Both the position numbers and the translations under genes were made by a program. From assembly GCA_035638255.1 (NCBI GenBank), contig DASRAJ010000135.1, forward strand, positions 34,805 through 98,804: DNA of 64,000 bases, in the 5' to 3' direction. How positions within the stretch are numbered: position 1 is the first letter of the stretch; each line of letters starts with the position of its first letter. Source of the DNA: DASRAJ01 sp035638255. Its GTDB lineage: Bacteria; Bacteroidota; Bacteroidia; Chitinophagales; UBA10324. This document shows positions 34,404 to 42,854 of this stretch, in pieces. The notes beneath the pieces are model-generated. The model saw only the letters and a program-made list of their open reading frames with translations, had not been told where the DNA came from and did not search any database.

Positions 34404-34498
34404 TGTCAGACATAACACGATTCACGATTCACGTAATACGATTCACCAATGACCAATGACTAATGACAATTGACCATTCACCATTCACCATTCACCAA
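34404..34498. repeat. Word-repeat region before kdsA
   Basis: ACACGATTCACGATTCACGT words (34419-34452) are followed by CAATGAC words and then CCATTCACCATTCACCATTC (34474-34493), ending two bases before the kdsA ATG at 34499. The first words resemble those of the array at 46.6-46.95 kb. Confidence 0.6.
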
Positions 34499-35320
34499 AT
34501 GATTCCTTCCGTTCCACAGATAAAATTTCGCGAGAGCAAAAATTTTTTTCTCATTGCCGGACCGTGTGTTGTAGAAAGTGAAGAGCTGGTGATGGAAACT
34601 GCAGCGGAGATCAGGCGCATCACTTCAGCGCTGCAAATTCCTTTCATCTTCAAGTCATCGTATCGCAAAGCAAATCGTTCTCGCATAGATTCATTCAGAG
34701 GCATTGGCGACGAAGCCGCACTGAGCATCCTGAACCGGGTGCGAAATGAATTGCAGGTGCCCGTACTCACTGATGTACATAATGCAGAAGAATGTTCGCA
34801 TGCTGCTGAATATGCTGATGTGTTGCAAATCCCGGCCTTCCTCTGCCGCCAAACTGATTTGTTAATTGCGGCGGGTGAAACAGGCAAATTCGTAAACATC
34901 AAGAAGGGGCAGTTTCTCGCGCCGGACCAAATGCAATTCGCCGCGCAAAAAATTTCCGAAACAGGAAACAAAAATATTCTTCTCACCGAGCGCGGAACCA
35001 CTTTTGGATATTCCGATTTAGTGGTTGACTATCGCAGCATCCCCATCATGCAGCAATTTGGATTTCCTGTTGTGCTCGACTGCACACATTCATTGCAGCA
35101 ACCGAATCAATCGAGCGGAGTAACAGGGGGAATGCCTCAACTCATTGATGCAATGGCAAGAGCAGGAGTAGCTGTGGGTGTTGACGGGTTGTTTATTGAA
35201 ACACATCCTGAACCATCGAAAGCGAAATCGGATGGAGCGAATATGCTGCCGCTGAATCAACTTGAAGGGCTACTAAAGACGCTGTTGAAAATCCGGTTTG
35301 CTATTAATTCAACCGCGTGA
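34499..35320 (+). CDS. kdsA: 3-deoxy-8-phosphooctulonate synthase
   Basis: The 273-residue protein contains the KdsA blocks FFLIAGPCVVES, FKSSYRKANRSR, VPVLTDVHNAEE, QIPAFLCRQTDLL, NIKKGQFLAPD, LTERGTTFGYSDLVVD and GLFIETHPEPSKAKSDG. It condenses arabinose-5-phosphate with phosphoenolpyruvate to Kdo-8-phosphate for the LPS inner core. The frame opens at 34463, but those 12 residues are encoded by the CCATTCAC repeat, so the ATG at 34499 is preferred. It complements the LPS transport genes elsewhere in the window. Confidence 0.95.
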   Translation: MIPSVPQIKFRESKNFFLIAGPCVVESEELVMETAAEIRRITSALQIPFIFKSSYRKANRSRIDSFRGIGDEAALSILNRVRNELQVPVLTDVHNAEECSHAAEYADVLQIPAFLCRQTDLLIAAGETGKFVNIKKGQFLAPDQMQFAAQKISETGNKNILLTERGTTFGYSDLVVDYRSIPIMQQFGFPVVLDCTHSLQQPNQSSGVTGGMPQLIDAMARAGVAVGVDGLFIETHPEPSKAKSDGANMLPLNQLEGLLKTLLKIRFAINSTA

Positions 35321-35379
35321 AAATATCACGACAGCTTTCATCACATTGTTACTTTATTAGTTCCTGCTCTTCCCCTGCT

Positions 35380-35411
35380 TTTGGAGAATTAATATCATTT
35401 GACTATCCTTG
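35380..35411 (+). promoter_or_regulatory. Promoter TTTG, 20 bases, TATCCTTG
   Basis: TTTG (35380-35383) and a one-mismatch -7 element (35404-35411) at ideal spacing, 46 bases before the lipoprotein ATG. Confidence 0.5.
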
Positions 35412-35456
35412 CACCCTAATTCAAACTCATTTCAAAAACTCAAACACAATTTCATT

Positions 35457-35702
35457 ATGAAAAAATTAAGTTCCATTGCCATTGTTGTCATGTTCGCAGC
35501 TTTGATTCTCTCATCTTGCAAAAAGGACTACACCTGCCATTGCACAGTAACTGACGTTAGCGTTGATACAACGATATCTTACACAGGTGATACTATCTTT
35601 ACCGATAGCAAGAAGAGTGACGCAAAAGATAGATGCAATGCGTTCAATGGTGTTGATACAGCCTTCGGCCATACTTTTACAACTTCCTGCGCTATTCAAT
35701 AA
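35457..35702 (+). CDS. Small lipoprotein
   Basis: The 81-residue protein begins MKKLSSIAIVVMFAALILSSC, a lipoprotein signal. The mature peptide has four further Cys (YTCHC, DRCNAF, TTSC), enough for two disulfides. No family is recognised beyond the many small Bacteroidota lipoproteins of this shape. Own promoter upstream and a strong terminator just after the stop make it a separate transcription unit. Confidence 0.75.
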   Translation: MKKLSSIAIVVMFAALILSSCKKDYTCHCTVTDVSVDTTISYTGDTIFTDSKKSDAKDRCNAFNGVDTAFGHTFTTSCAIQ

Positions 35703-35723
35703 CCCATTACAAAGTTGATATCA

Positions 35724-35752
35724 AAAGAGGGTGCGATCTTCGCGCCCTCTTT
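35724..35752 (+). terminator. Intrinsic terminator
   Basis: AAAGAGGGTGCG (35724-35735) pairs with CGCGCCCTCTTT (35741-35752), one G-T pair, 5-base loop, weak T-run. The next gene starts 9 bases on, so read-through may feed it. Confidence 0.8.
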
Positions 35753-35761
35753 CATTTTGTA

Positions 35762-36682
35762 ATGAAGAAGTATTTGATTTTCTCAATCAGAATCTTATTA
35801 GGTGGAACATTTCTGCTCTCCGCCTGTCTGAAATTATTTCCCATTGAACCCTTCGAATTAAACTTTATTGATCTTGGAATTGCAAACTGGATCACTGCAC
35901 CGTTCATCGCGCGCCTGCTGATAGGAACTGAATTTTTTCTCGGTGTGCTGTTGCTCTTCGGCCTTGCGCTAAAAAAATTCACGCTGCCTGCAACGTTTAT
36001 CTTAGTCGCACTTTTTTCCACCTACATTTTATTTCAACTCTTCACATCAGGAAACAAAGGAGATTGCGGTTGCTTCGGCACTTATCTTCAAATGACTCCC
36101 CTGCAATCGCTAATCAAGAATGTGATTCTTGTTTCACTCGCTGTGCTGTTGTATCTAATCAGTGAAGTGAAAAGGATTCGCTTTCAAAATGCCCTGATCA
36201 TTTTTTTTGCAGTTGCAGCACTGTCGCTGCCGCTCCTTCTCAATCCGATAGACTTAATGGCCGGAAAGGTCCGTCAACCCGAAGAGATCAATTTCCCATT
36301 GCCAATTACTTTGATCACGGGGGAATCAACCAAGAATGATACGATTGATTTGATGAAAGGAAAACATATCATATCCTTTATTTCGCTGACCTGTCCCCAT
36401 TGTAAAGTGGCAGCGTTCAAGATGCACGTGATGAAGAAGCGCCATCCTGAAATTCCTTTCTATTTTATTTTGAACGGAAAAGAAAATAAGCTTCAGGATT
36501 TTTACGACGCAACCAAAGCAGATAACATTGATTACATGTTCCTGTTTGGAAAAAATTTCTACACGCTTACCGGTGGAAACTTGCCGACGATTTATTGGGT
36601 GGATAATGGAATGGTAGTGAAGAAGAGCATGTACATCTCTCTCGAAGAAAAGGAAATACTGCAATGGCTTGGGGAGCAATAG
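35762..36682 (+). CDS. MauE/DoxX-like membrane protein fused to a thioredoxin-like domain
   Basis: The 306-residue protein has five or so membrane segments in its first 160 residues with the GDCGCFG motif (Cys102, Cys104) of MauE-type proteins. A soluble C-terminal domain follows (about 175-306) with ISLTCPHC (Cys211, Cys214) and a cis-Pro-like LPTIYWV, i.e. a thioredoxin-like fold. MauE family proteins help form disulfides in methylamine dehydrogenase; fusion to a CPHC thioredoxin domain suggests transfer of electrons or disulfides across the membrane, by inference. It starts only nine bases after the terminator of the small lipoprotein. Confidence 0.85.
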   Translation: MKKYLIFSIRILLGGTFLLSACLKLFPIEPFELNFIDLGIANWITAPFIARLLIGTEFFLGVLLLFGLALKKFTLPATFILVALFSTYILFQLFTSGNKGDCGCFGTYLQMTPLQSLIKNVILVSLAVLLYLISEVKRIRFQNALIIFFAVAALSLPLLLNPIDLMAGKVRQPEEINFPLPITLITGESTKNDTIDLMKGKHIISFISLTCPHCKVAAFKMHVMKKRHPEIPFYFILNGKENKLQDFYDATKADNIDYMFLFGKNFYTLTGGNLPTIYWVDNGMVVKKSMYISLEEKEILQWLGEQ

Positions 36683-36713
36683 CCGGAAGCTTAAAGTGGT
36701 GAGTCACTAAAAA

Positions 36714-38606
36714 CTATTTTGCCGTCACTTCAAATTCTGTGCGGCGATTCAGCGCTCGTCCTTCATCCGTGTCGTTTGTTGAAATCGGTTTTGTTTCTCC
36801 ATATCCTTTGTACGACAGACGACCCGGTTCAATTCCATTCGTAATCAAATAATCATAGACTGTTTTTGCCCGATTCCCCGAGAGAATTTGATTGTGCTGA
36901 TCACTTCCAACATTATCGGTGTGTCCGCTGATTTGAATTTTGAGAGAAGGATTTTGTGTGAGAAGATCAATGAGTTTGTTCAGTTCCACTTTCGATGCGT
37001 CCTTCAGTACATAAGAGTCTGATTCGAAGAAAATATTTTTGAGAATCACGGTGCTTCCTAAACTAATCGGTTTCAGTTCCACATTAATTGAAAACGGTTT
37101 TTCAACCGGGTGATCTTTCAGAGAGAAATTTTCAGAGTAAAACAAGTATCCTTTGGCAGAAACATTCAACGCATAATCTTTTCCGTTAGGAATGCTAACG
37201 AGGTATGAGCCATCAACAGGATCGGCAAACGATTCTGCCACAATGTTTCCTGTTTCAAGATCAATCAACTGAACGCTTGCAGCAACGGGAGCGGCCGCAT
37301 CAGCATCCATAATGGTGCCTTTGAGAAAGGTGGTGGAGGCCGGTTGTGCCGCCAAATACAAATCGAAGTAATACAAATCGAAGTTGCGGTTATTACTGAG
37401 GCGATCAGAAGTAAAATAGGCATGCTGCCCATTCAGGCTCACTATGAAACTGTTCTCGTCATTTTTTGTATTGATCGGGTAACCGAGATTCACCGGCTTG
37501 CTCCAGGTGCCATCATCTTTTTTTCTTGAAACAAAAATATCATCGCCACCAAATCCCGGCCAACCGCCCGACGAGAAGTACAATGTTTTTCCATCTGCGT
37601 GAATAAAGGGTGACTTCTCATCGTACGGTGTGTTGACGGAATCACCAAGATTGACCGGCACATTCCATTTGCCATTCTTGCCGCGATACGAAACCCAGAT
37701 GTCACTCGCCCCTTTTCCTCCCCTGCGATTGCTCACGAAGTACAACGCATTTCCGTCAGCAGAAATACTCGGCTGCGTTTCCCATGCTTCTGTACACACG
37801 GGCGGACCAACATCCTGAACCGGCAGCCATGAAGTCCCTCTGCGTCGCGTGTAGTAGATGTCGCAACTGCCGTAGCCACCCGGCTTATCGCAACTCACAT
37901 AATACAGCGAGTTGCCGTCAGGAGTGAGTGTTTGTGCTCCTTCATTGTATTGCGTGTTAACGGCATCCATGGAAGCAGCAGGTCCCCATTCGCCATTCAC
38001 TTTGCGGGAGACAAAAAAATTCTCATCGGCGAGAAGTCCTTTTCCTTCCCGCCTTGTGAAGACAATTGTTTGCTCATCACCTGTAAGTGAAGGAAGATAT
38101 TCAGGCAGTTCTGAGTTCACACCCCTTCCCAAACTTTTCGGATCGAAAGGAACAGGATGCTTAATTGCTTCTGCCGAGAATAATGCATTCGACATCAGAT
38201 GCTCCGCTTGTTTTTTTCGCTCCACAGAAATGGTTCTGAAGGAAAGAAACTTCACACATGCATTGGCACAAGCATAAAACGAATCGAGATTCCAGTTGCT
38301 TTCTGCGAGGAAATACCACGACTTTGAAGAGTAGTCAGAATCAAGTGCAATCCCTTTTTCCAGGGCATCTTTTCCTTTTACAAAATCTTTTTGCTCATTA
38401 TACAACTCCCCAAGCAATACCCAGGCATCAATAAATTTTGGTTCGGAAGAAGTAATCTGTTCGAGAGTACGTGTTGCTTCCTCCTGATTATCCTGCATCA
38501 GAGATTTTGTCGCATTGTTGTAGGCATTGCTTAATTTCTTCGAAGCAGTTTTAAGTGTCGTGTAGTGTTGTGCAGAGGCTGAAAAAGAAAATAGAAAATT
38601 GAGCAT
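36714..38606 (-). CDS. PorE-like outer-membrane protein: TPR, propeller, CRD and OmpA domain
   Basis: About 630 residues from the signal peptide on. In order: a signal ending SASAQ; TPR-like helices (TRTLEQITSSEPKFIDAWVLLGELYNEQKD in outline); PD40/WD40-type blades with TPDGNSLYYVS, SADGNALYFVS, HADGKTLYFSS and LNGQHAYFTS; a carboxypeptidase regulatory-like domain (KGTIMDADAAAPVAASVQL); and an OmpA C-terminal domain (SGHTDNVGSDQHNQILSGNRA, NRRTEFEV). This order equals that of PorE, a T9SS envelope component that binds peptidoglycan. The frame extends upstream to 38816, but that part consists of repeat sequence, and no ATG lies ahead of the signal peptide except the ATG at 38606 inside it; the true start is unresolved. 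Confidence 0.8.
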   Translation of the reverse strand: MLNFLFSFSASAQHYTTLKTASKKLSNAYNNATKSLMQDNQEEATRTLEQITSSEPKFIDAWVLLGELYNEQKDFVKGKDALEKGIALDSDYSSKSWYFLAESNWNLDSFYACANACVKFLSFRTISVERKKQAEHLMSNALFSAEAIKHPVPFDPKSLGRGVNSELPEYLPSLTGDEQTIVFTRREGKGLLADENFFVSRKVNGEWGPAASMDAVNTQYNEGAQTLTPDGNSLYYVSCDKPGGYGSCDIYYTRRRGTSWLPVQDVGPPVCTEAWETQPSISADGNALYFVSNRRGGKGASDIWVSYRGKNGKWNVPVNLGDSVNTPYDEKSPFIHADGKTLYFSSGGWPGFGGDDIFVSRKKDDGTWSKPVNLGYPINTKNDENSFIVSLNGQHAYFTSDRLSNNRNFDLYYFDLYLAAQPASTTFLKGTIMDADAAAPVAASVQLIDLETGNIVAESFADPVDGSYLVSIPNGKDYALNVSAKGYLFYSENFSLKDHPVEKPFSINVELKPISLGSTVILKNIFFESDSYVLKDASKVELNKLIDLLTQNPSLKIQISGHTDNVGSDQHNQILSGNRAKTVYDYLITNGIEPGRLSYKGYGETKPISTNDTDEGRALNRRTEFEVTAK

Positions 38607-38629
38607 CAATAATAAAATGAATGATCTGC

Positions 38630-38649
38630 ATCCCGAAAATTTTCGGGAT
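38630..38649. repeat. Perfect 20-base palindrome ATCCCGAAAATTTTCGGGAT
   Basis: Lies at the signal-peptide end of the PorE-like frame. A further GTTTCGG/GGTTTTCCCCCGGAC-rich segment extends to about 38735. Confidence 0.7.
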
Positions 38650-38740
38650 TTTTCGGGATAGAGGATAGAAAATAGAAGGCAGAGTTTCGGGTTTTCCCCC
38701 GGACTCCGCGAGCGAGTTTGGAGTTTCGGATTTTTTCCTT

Positions 38741-38772
38741 CAGCCATTTTACCATTCAACCATTTAACCATT
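38741..38772. repeat. Degenerate CCATT-word repeat
   Basis: CAGCCATTTTACCATTCAAC and CATTTAACCATTACGG between the queE stop and the PorE-like frame; related to the CCATTCAC family. Confidence 0.5.
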
Positions 38773-39352
38773 ACGGTACATTCATGTACTTGTGAACCTG
38801 CAATGAAATTTCCCATTCGGGATGTTGTTTCACGTATTCAACGATGAGGGGCATCATTTCTTTCTCCCGGCTCCATTCGGGTTGAAGAAAGAGTTTGCAG
38901 CGTGCTGAAACCTGCATCGCAAATCCTTCTGCCCAATCAAAATCACTTTTGTTGTATACGATCACTTTCAACTCATCGGCGAGCTTAATATTTTCAGGAA
39001 GAGGTGCTTTGAATTTTTTTGGTGAGATGCATATCCAGTCCCATTCGCCGGTGATGGCATAAGCTGCTGAAGTTTCGAGGTGAGTTTTCTTTTCGATGTG
39101 ATGAAGTGAATTTGTGAGCGGAAACAAATCATACATGGTGGGCTCGCCACCGGTGATCACACAAATTTCAGAAGGAAAATTTTTTGCTGCCTCAGCAATG
39201 TCTTCTACGTTCATCAGCGGGTGTTTTGAAGCATCCCATGATTCTTTAACATCACACCATACACAACCCACATCACAACCGCCGAGGCGAATAAAGTATG
39301 CAGCTCTCCCCTGATGAAATCCTTCACCCTGGATGGTGTAGAAATGTTCCAT
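38771..39352 (-). CDS. queE: 7-carboxy-7-deazaguanine synthase (radical SAM)
   Basis: The 193-residue enzyme has GEGFHQGRAAYFIRLGGC followed by the CX3CX2C cluster (Cys26, Cys30, Cys33), the VITGGEPTMYDL SAM-binding motif and the WICISPKKFKAPLP segment. It rearranges carboxytetrahydropterin to CDG in queuosine synthesis. The frame extends upstream to 39472, overlapping folD, but the extra 40 residues derive from the repeat element (KSDLSRSDRE, NPKSEIST); a GTG at 39355 or ATG at 39352 fits family N-termini. It follows folD on the same strand. Confidence 0.9.
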   Translation of the reverse strand: MEHFYTIQGEGFHQGRAAYFIRLGGCDVGCVWCDVKESWDASKHPLMNVEDIAEAAKNFPSEICVITGGEPTMYDLFPLTNSLHHIEKKTHLETSAAYAITGEWDWICISPKKFKAPLPENIKLADELKVIVYNKSDFDWAEGFAMQVSARCKLFLQPEWSREKEMMPLIVEYVKQHPEWEISLQVHKYMNVP

Positions 39353-39368
39353 CACCGGCAGTGTACTG

Positions 39369-39422
39369 ATTTCGGATTTCGGATTTTCGACTTCCCGATC
39401 AGATCGGGACAGGTCGGATTTA
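39369..39422 (-). repeat. Palindromic repeat element upstream of queE
   Basis: Contains TCCCGATCAGATCGGGA (39393-39409) with flanking ATCCGAAATCCGAAATC words on the minus strand. The minus strand matches the E2-gene element at 28010-28040 closely, including CCTGTCCCGATCTGA. Confidence 0.8.
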
Positions 39423-39449
39423 AAAATGGATTGCACGAAAACTGATTTT

Positions 39450-40325
39450 TCAGAATTCCAAAGTAACGGCATTCATGGTATTCAACAGCAGGGCAGCAAT
39501 CGTCATGGGTCCTACGCCGCCTGGAACGGGTGTGATGTAACTGCATTTTGGTGCGACACTTTCAAAGTGAATGTCACCTTTCAAAGCGAAGCCACTCTTC
39601 TTAGTTGCATCTGCTACCCGTGTAATGCCGACATCAATTACAACAACACCCTCCTTCACCATTTCTCCTCTTACAAATTCAGGTTTACCAAGAGCAGCAA
39701 TGATGATGTCTGCCTGCAAACAAATCTCATTCAGGTTTTTGGTTTTGCTGTGACAGATGGTAACGGTGCAATTTCCGGGGTAAGAATTTCTACTCATCAA
39801 AATGCTCATCGGTTTTCCGACGATATCGCTTCTGCCGATCACCACGCAATGTTTGCCTGCTGTTTCAATTTTATTTCTTTCGAGAAGAAGAAGAATTCCG
39901 TGGGGGGTTGCAGGGAGATGACACGGTAATCCTTTCACCATTCTTCCCACATTCACCGGATGAAAACCATCCACATCTTTCTTTGGTGAAATCGCATTGG
40001 TAATTTTTTCATCACTGATATGTTTGGGTAAAGGAAGCTGAACCAGGATACCGCTGATGGTTGAATCATCATTCAATTGCTGCACGATGCAAACTAATTC
40101 TTCTTCTGAAACTGAAGTGTCTCTTCTAATGAGTGTTGAACCAAAACCAATCTTCTCACAAGTTTTTACTTTGGATGCTACATACGTTTCACTTGCTCCA
40201 TCATTTCCAACCAGCACAGCAGCGAGGTGAGGAATTTTCTTTCCTAAAGATTTTAATGCTGAAAGTCGTTCAGAAAGTTCATCCTGAATTTCGAGGGAAA
40301 GCTTTTTTCCGTCAAGGAGTTTCAT
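39450..40325 (-). CDS. folD: Methylenetetrahydrofolate dehydrogenase/cyclohydrolase
   Basis: The 291-residue protein shows FolD signatures: ETYVASKVKTCEKIG with catalytic Tyr48 and Lys52, GILVQLPLPKHI, KKDVDGFHPVNVGRM, VVIGRSDIVGKPM for NADP binding and PVPGGVGPMTIA near the C-terminus. It interconverts methylene- and formyl-tetrahydrofolate for purine and other one-carbon synthesis. Its start overlaps the end of the hepT-like gene by 14 bases, an unusually tight junction with a toxin-antitoxin pair. Confidence 0.95.
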   Translation of the reverse strand: MKLLDGKKLSLEIQDELSERLSALKSLGKKIPHLAAVLVGNDGASETYVASKVKTCEKIGFGSTLIRRDTSVSEEELVCIVQQLNDDSTISGILVQLPLPKHISDEKITNAISPKKDVDGFHPVNVGRMVKGLPCHLPATPHGILLLLERNKIETAGKHCVVIGRSDIVGKPMSILMSRNSYPGNCTVTICHSKTKNLNEICLQADIIIAALGKPEFVRGEMVKEGVVVIDVGITRVADATKKSGFALKGDIHFESVAPKCSYITPVPGGVGPMTIAALLLNTMNAVTLEF

Positions 40326-40668
40326 CTTTTAGGAGTTCTTGCCTGATCGCTTCAAGTTGTGATTTCAAAGGAGGAAAATCATCACTCATGATTTTTTTAA
40401 TTATCTCCACATGAACCGTGTCATAGTCATGAACAATAATGTTTCTCAATCCTGTGATTTTACTCCATGGAACTTCAGGATGAGTATTTCTATAAGCAGG
40501 ATCAATTCTATTAGTTGCTTCGCCGAGAATTGAAAAGCATCTGAGTACCGCGTAGTAAGTTTTTAAGTCGTGATTAAGATTTTTTACGTCAACACCTTCC
40601 ATAAATTCATATACATGATCTATAGCTTCAATCATGTCAATTATAGAATCCAACGGTGTTCTTTTCAT
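40312..40668 (-). CDS. hepT: HepT-like toxin (HEPN RNase)
   Basis: The 118-residue all-helical protein has the HEPN motif RNIIVHDY, an exact RX4HXY (Arg75, His80, Tyr82). In characterised HepT/MntA systems this Tyr is AMPylated by MntA to silence the RNase. Other family cues are DSIIDMIEAID and LGEATNRID. Its ATG overlaps the stop of the upstream mntA-like gene (ATGA), and its 3' end overlaps folD by 14 bases. Confidence 0.88.
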   Translation of the reverse strand: MKRTPLDSIIDMIEAIDHVYEFMEGVDVKNLNHDLKTYYAVLRCFSILGEATNRIDPAYRNTHPEVPWSKITGLRNIIVHDYDTVHVEIIKKIMSDDFPPLKSQLEAIRQELLKDETP

Positions 40669-40958
40669 AAGTACTGTACTTCCGAGAGGATTCGTTTACC
40701 GATGTATTTTTTCAGAGAATCTTTGTGTACAAGATCAACCTTTACTCCCAATTTCTCCGTTAAATATTGCTGTAGGTCAAGATATTTGAACAGTGATGGA
40801 TATTCATCAAATTTTACGAGTATATCTAAATCGCTGTCCTCCTTATTTTCAAGGCGAACATAACTTCCGAATACTCCTATCTCAGAAACACTATATTTCT
40901 CCTGCAAGTAAGGCAACTCTATTTTCAAGACTTCTTTGTATTGATCAATCTTGTTCAT
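40665..40958 (-). CDS. mntA: MntA-like minimal nucleotidyltransferase antitoxin
   Basis: The 97-residue protein has the exact GSX10DXD motif (Gly31-Ser32, Asp43, Asp45) in GSYVRLENKEDSDLDILV. This is the catalytic signature of MntA, which transfers AMP to the HepT Tyr. A further carboxylate appears at VDLVHKD. It precedes and overlaps hepT by four bases, the usual order of type VII toxin-antitoxin pairs. It starts ten bases from the lepA stop. Confidence 0.88.
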   Translation of the reverse strand: MNKIDQYKEVLKIELPYLQEKYSVSEIGVFGSYVRLENKEDSDLDILVKFDEYPSLFKYLDLQQYLTEKLGVKVDLVHKDSLKKYIGKRILSEVQYL

Positions 40959-40967
40959 ACTGCAAAT

Positions 40968-42758
40968 CTAATCTCCAAGTTTTAGTACCGCAAGAAACGC
41001 CTCCTGGGGAACGTCTACTGTTCCAATTTGCCGCATGCGCTTCTTTCCTTTTTTCTGTTTCTCTAAAAGTTTCCTCTTGCGCGAAATATCACCGCCATAA
41101 CATTTCGCCGTCACATCTTTTCTCATGGCAGAAACTGTTTCACGTGCGATGATCTTCTGACCAATCGCCGCCTGAATGGCGATCACAAATTGTTGCCGGG
41201 GCAAAAGCTCTTTCAGTTTCTCGCACATCTTTCTTCCGAAATCATACGCGCGGTCCTTATGAATGAGTGACGAGAGCGCGTCAACATTTTCTCCATTTAA
41301 TTTAATATCCAGCTTCACCAAATCACCCGGACGAAAACCAATCATGTGATAATCGAAGGAAGCATACCCGCGCGAAATACTTTTCAGCTTGTCATAGAAA
41401 TCAAAGACAATCTCTGCAAGCGGCATTTCAAAATTGAGTTCAACACGTGAAGGCGTCAGGTAATGCTGGTTAAGAATGATGCCGCGCTTTCCAATGCACA
41501 ATCCCATAATGGCGCCGATGTATTCCGGCTTGGTGATCATCTGGGCTTTGATGTACGGCTCTTCAATATGATCGAGTTTAGATGGGTCAGGGTAATCACT
41601 CGGGTTGTTCATTACAAACATTTTCCCGTCACTGGTGTATGCGTGATACGAAACGTTCGGTACTGTCGTAATCACCGGCATGTCGAACTCACGGTCTAAA
41701 CGCTCCTGAACAATTTCAAGATGCAGCATCCCGAGAAAGCCGCAGCGGAATCCGAAGCCAAGCGCTATGGATGATTCCGGTTCGAATGTGAGTGACGCAT
41801 CGTTGAGTTTCAGTTTCTCAATATCATCCCGAAGTTGTTCGTAATCCTCGGTGTCAACGGGATAGATTCCTGCGAATACCATCGGCTTCACTTCTTCAAA
41901 ACCTTTGATCGGCTCAACTGCAGGGTCATTCGCATTGGTAATCGTATCTCCCACTTTTACTTCACCGGCATCTTTGATTCCTGTAATGATGTAGCCCACA
42001 TCGCCGGCGCTTACCACTTCACGCGGTGAGCGTTCGAGCAGCAGCACTCCTACTTCTTCCGCCTCATATTCTTTTCCTGCATTGTAGAACTTCACCTTAT
42101 CTCTTTTCCGGATCTCACCATTGAACACGCGATAGTAAACAATAATGCCCCGGTAAGAATTGAAAACAGAATCAAAGATCAGCGCCTGCAACGGTGCATT
42201 GGGGTCGCCATTGGGGGCGGGAATTCTTTCTACAATGGCCCGAAGAATTTCCTCAACTCCTTGTCCCGTTCTTCCGCTAGCTTCCAAAATACTTTCACGC
42301 TTGCAGCCAATAAGATCAACAATCTGATCTTTCGTCTCATCAATCATCGCGCCTTCCATGTCAATCTTATTCACGATGGGAATTATTTCGCAATCGTGAC
42401 CAATGGCGAGATATAAATTAGAGATGGTTTGTGCCTGTATTCCCTGTGAGGCATCTACCAATAACAGCGCGCCTTCACATGATGCGATAGCGCGCGAAAC
42501 TTCATAAGAGAAATCAACGTGACCCGGAGTATCAATGAGATTCAGGATATACTTCTCACCATTCGATTCATAATTCATTTGAATCGCATGGCTCTTGATG
42601 GTGATTCCTTTCTCACGTTCCAGGTCCATATCATCGAGCACCTGGTTCATCATCTGCCTGCCGGTGACTGTGTTGGTTTTCTCCAGCAAGCGGTCCGCAA
42701 GCGTACTTTTCCCGTGATCAATGTGAGCGATAATGCAGAAGTTGCGGATATTTTTCAT
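40968..42758 (-). CDS. lepA: Elongation factor 4 (LepA)
   Basis: The 596-residue GTPase has G1 AHIDHGKST (11-19), DTPGHVDFSYEVSR, NKIDMEGA and the LepA-specific C-terminus (FDYHMIGFRPGDLVKLDI, ALSSLIHKDRAYDFGRKMCEKL in outline, then AKCYGGDISRKRKLLEKQK). It acts on stalled ribosomes and in initiation-complex formation. A perfect -7 element lies at 42764-42771, so close that the transcript would be almost leaderless. Confidence 0.96.
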   Translation of the reverse strand: MKNIRNFCIIAHIDHGKSTLADRLLEKTNTVTGRQMMNQVLDDMDLEREKGITIKSHAIQMNYESNGEKYILNLIDTPGHVDFSYEVSRAIASCEGALLLVDASQGIQAQTISNLYLAIGHDCEIIPIVNKIDMEGAMIDETKDQIVDLIGCKRESILEASGRTGQGVEEILRAIVERIPAPNGDPNAPLQALIFDSVFNSYRGIIVYYRVFNGEIRKRDKVKFYNAGKEYEAEEVGVLLLERSPREVVSAGDVGYIITGIKDAGEVKVGDTITNANDPAVEPIKGFEEVKPMVFAGIYPVDTEDYEQLRDDIEKLKLNDASLTFEPESSIALGFGFRCGFLGMLHLEIVQERLDREFDMPVITTVPNVSYHAYTSDGKMFVMNNPSDYPDPSKLDHIEEPYIKAQMITKPEYIGAIMGLCIGKRGIILNQHYLTPSRVELNFEMPLAEIVFDFYDKLKSISRGYASFDYHMIGFRPGDLVKLDIKLNGENVDALSSLIHKDRAYDFGRKMCEKLKELLPRQQFVIAIQAAIGQKIIARETVSAMRKDVTAKCYGGDISRKRKLLEKQKKGKKRMRQIGTVDVPQEAFLAVLKLGD

Positions 42759-42763
42759 TGTCG

Positions 42764-42771
42764 CAAAGATA
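42764..42771 (-). promoter_or_regulatory. -7 element (TATCTTTG) of lepA
   Basis: Perfect TAnnTTTG on the minus strand only five bases before the lepA ATG; no -33 element seen. Confidence 0.5.
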
Positions 42772-42854
42772 GCCGAAATGACTTTGTAAGAAGTTGGTAC
42801 GATGTGAGTATGTAGTGAATTGAATTACTTTTAGTGAGGAAATTTTTTAGCGGG

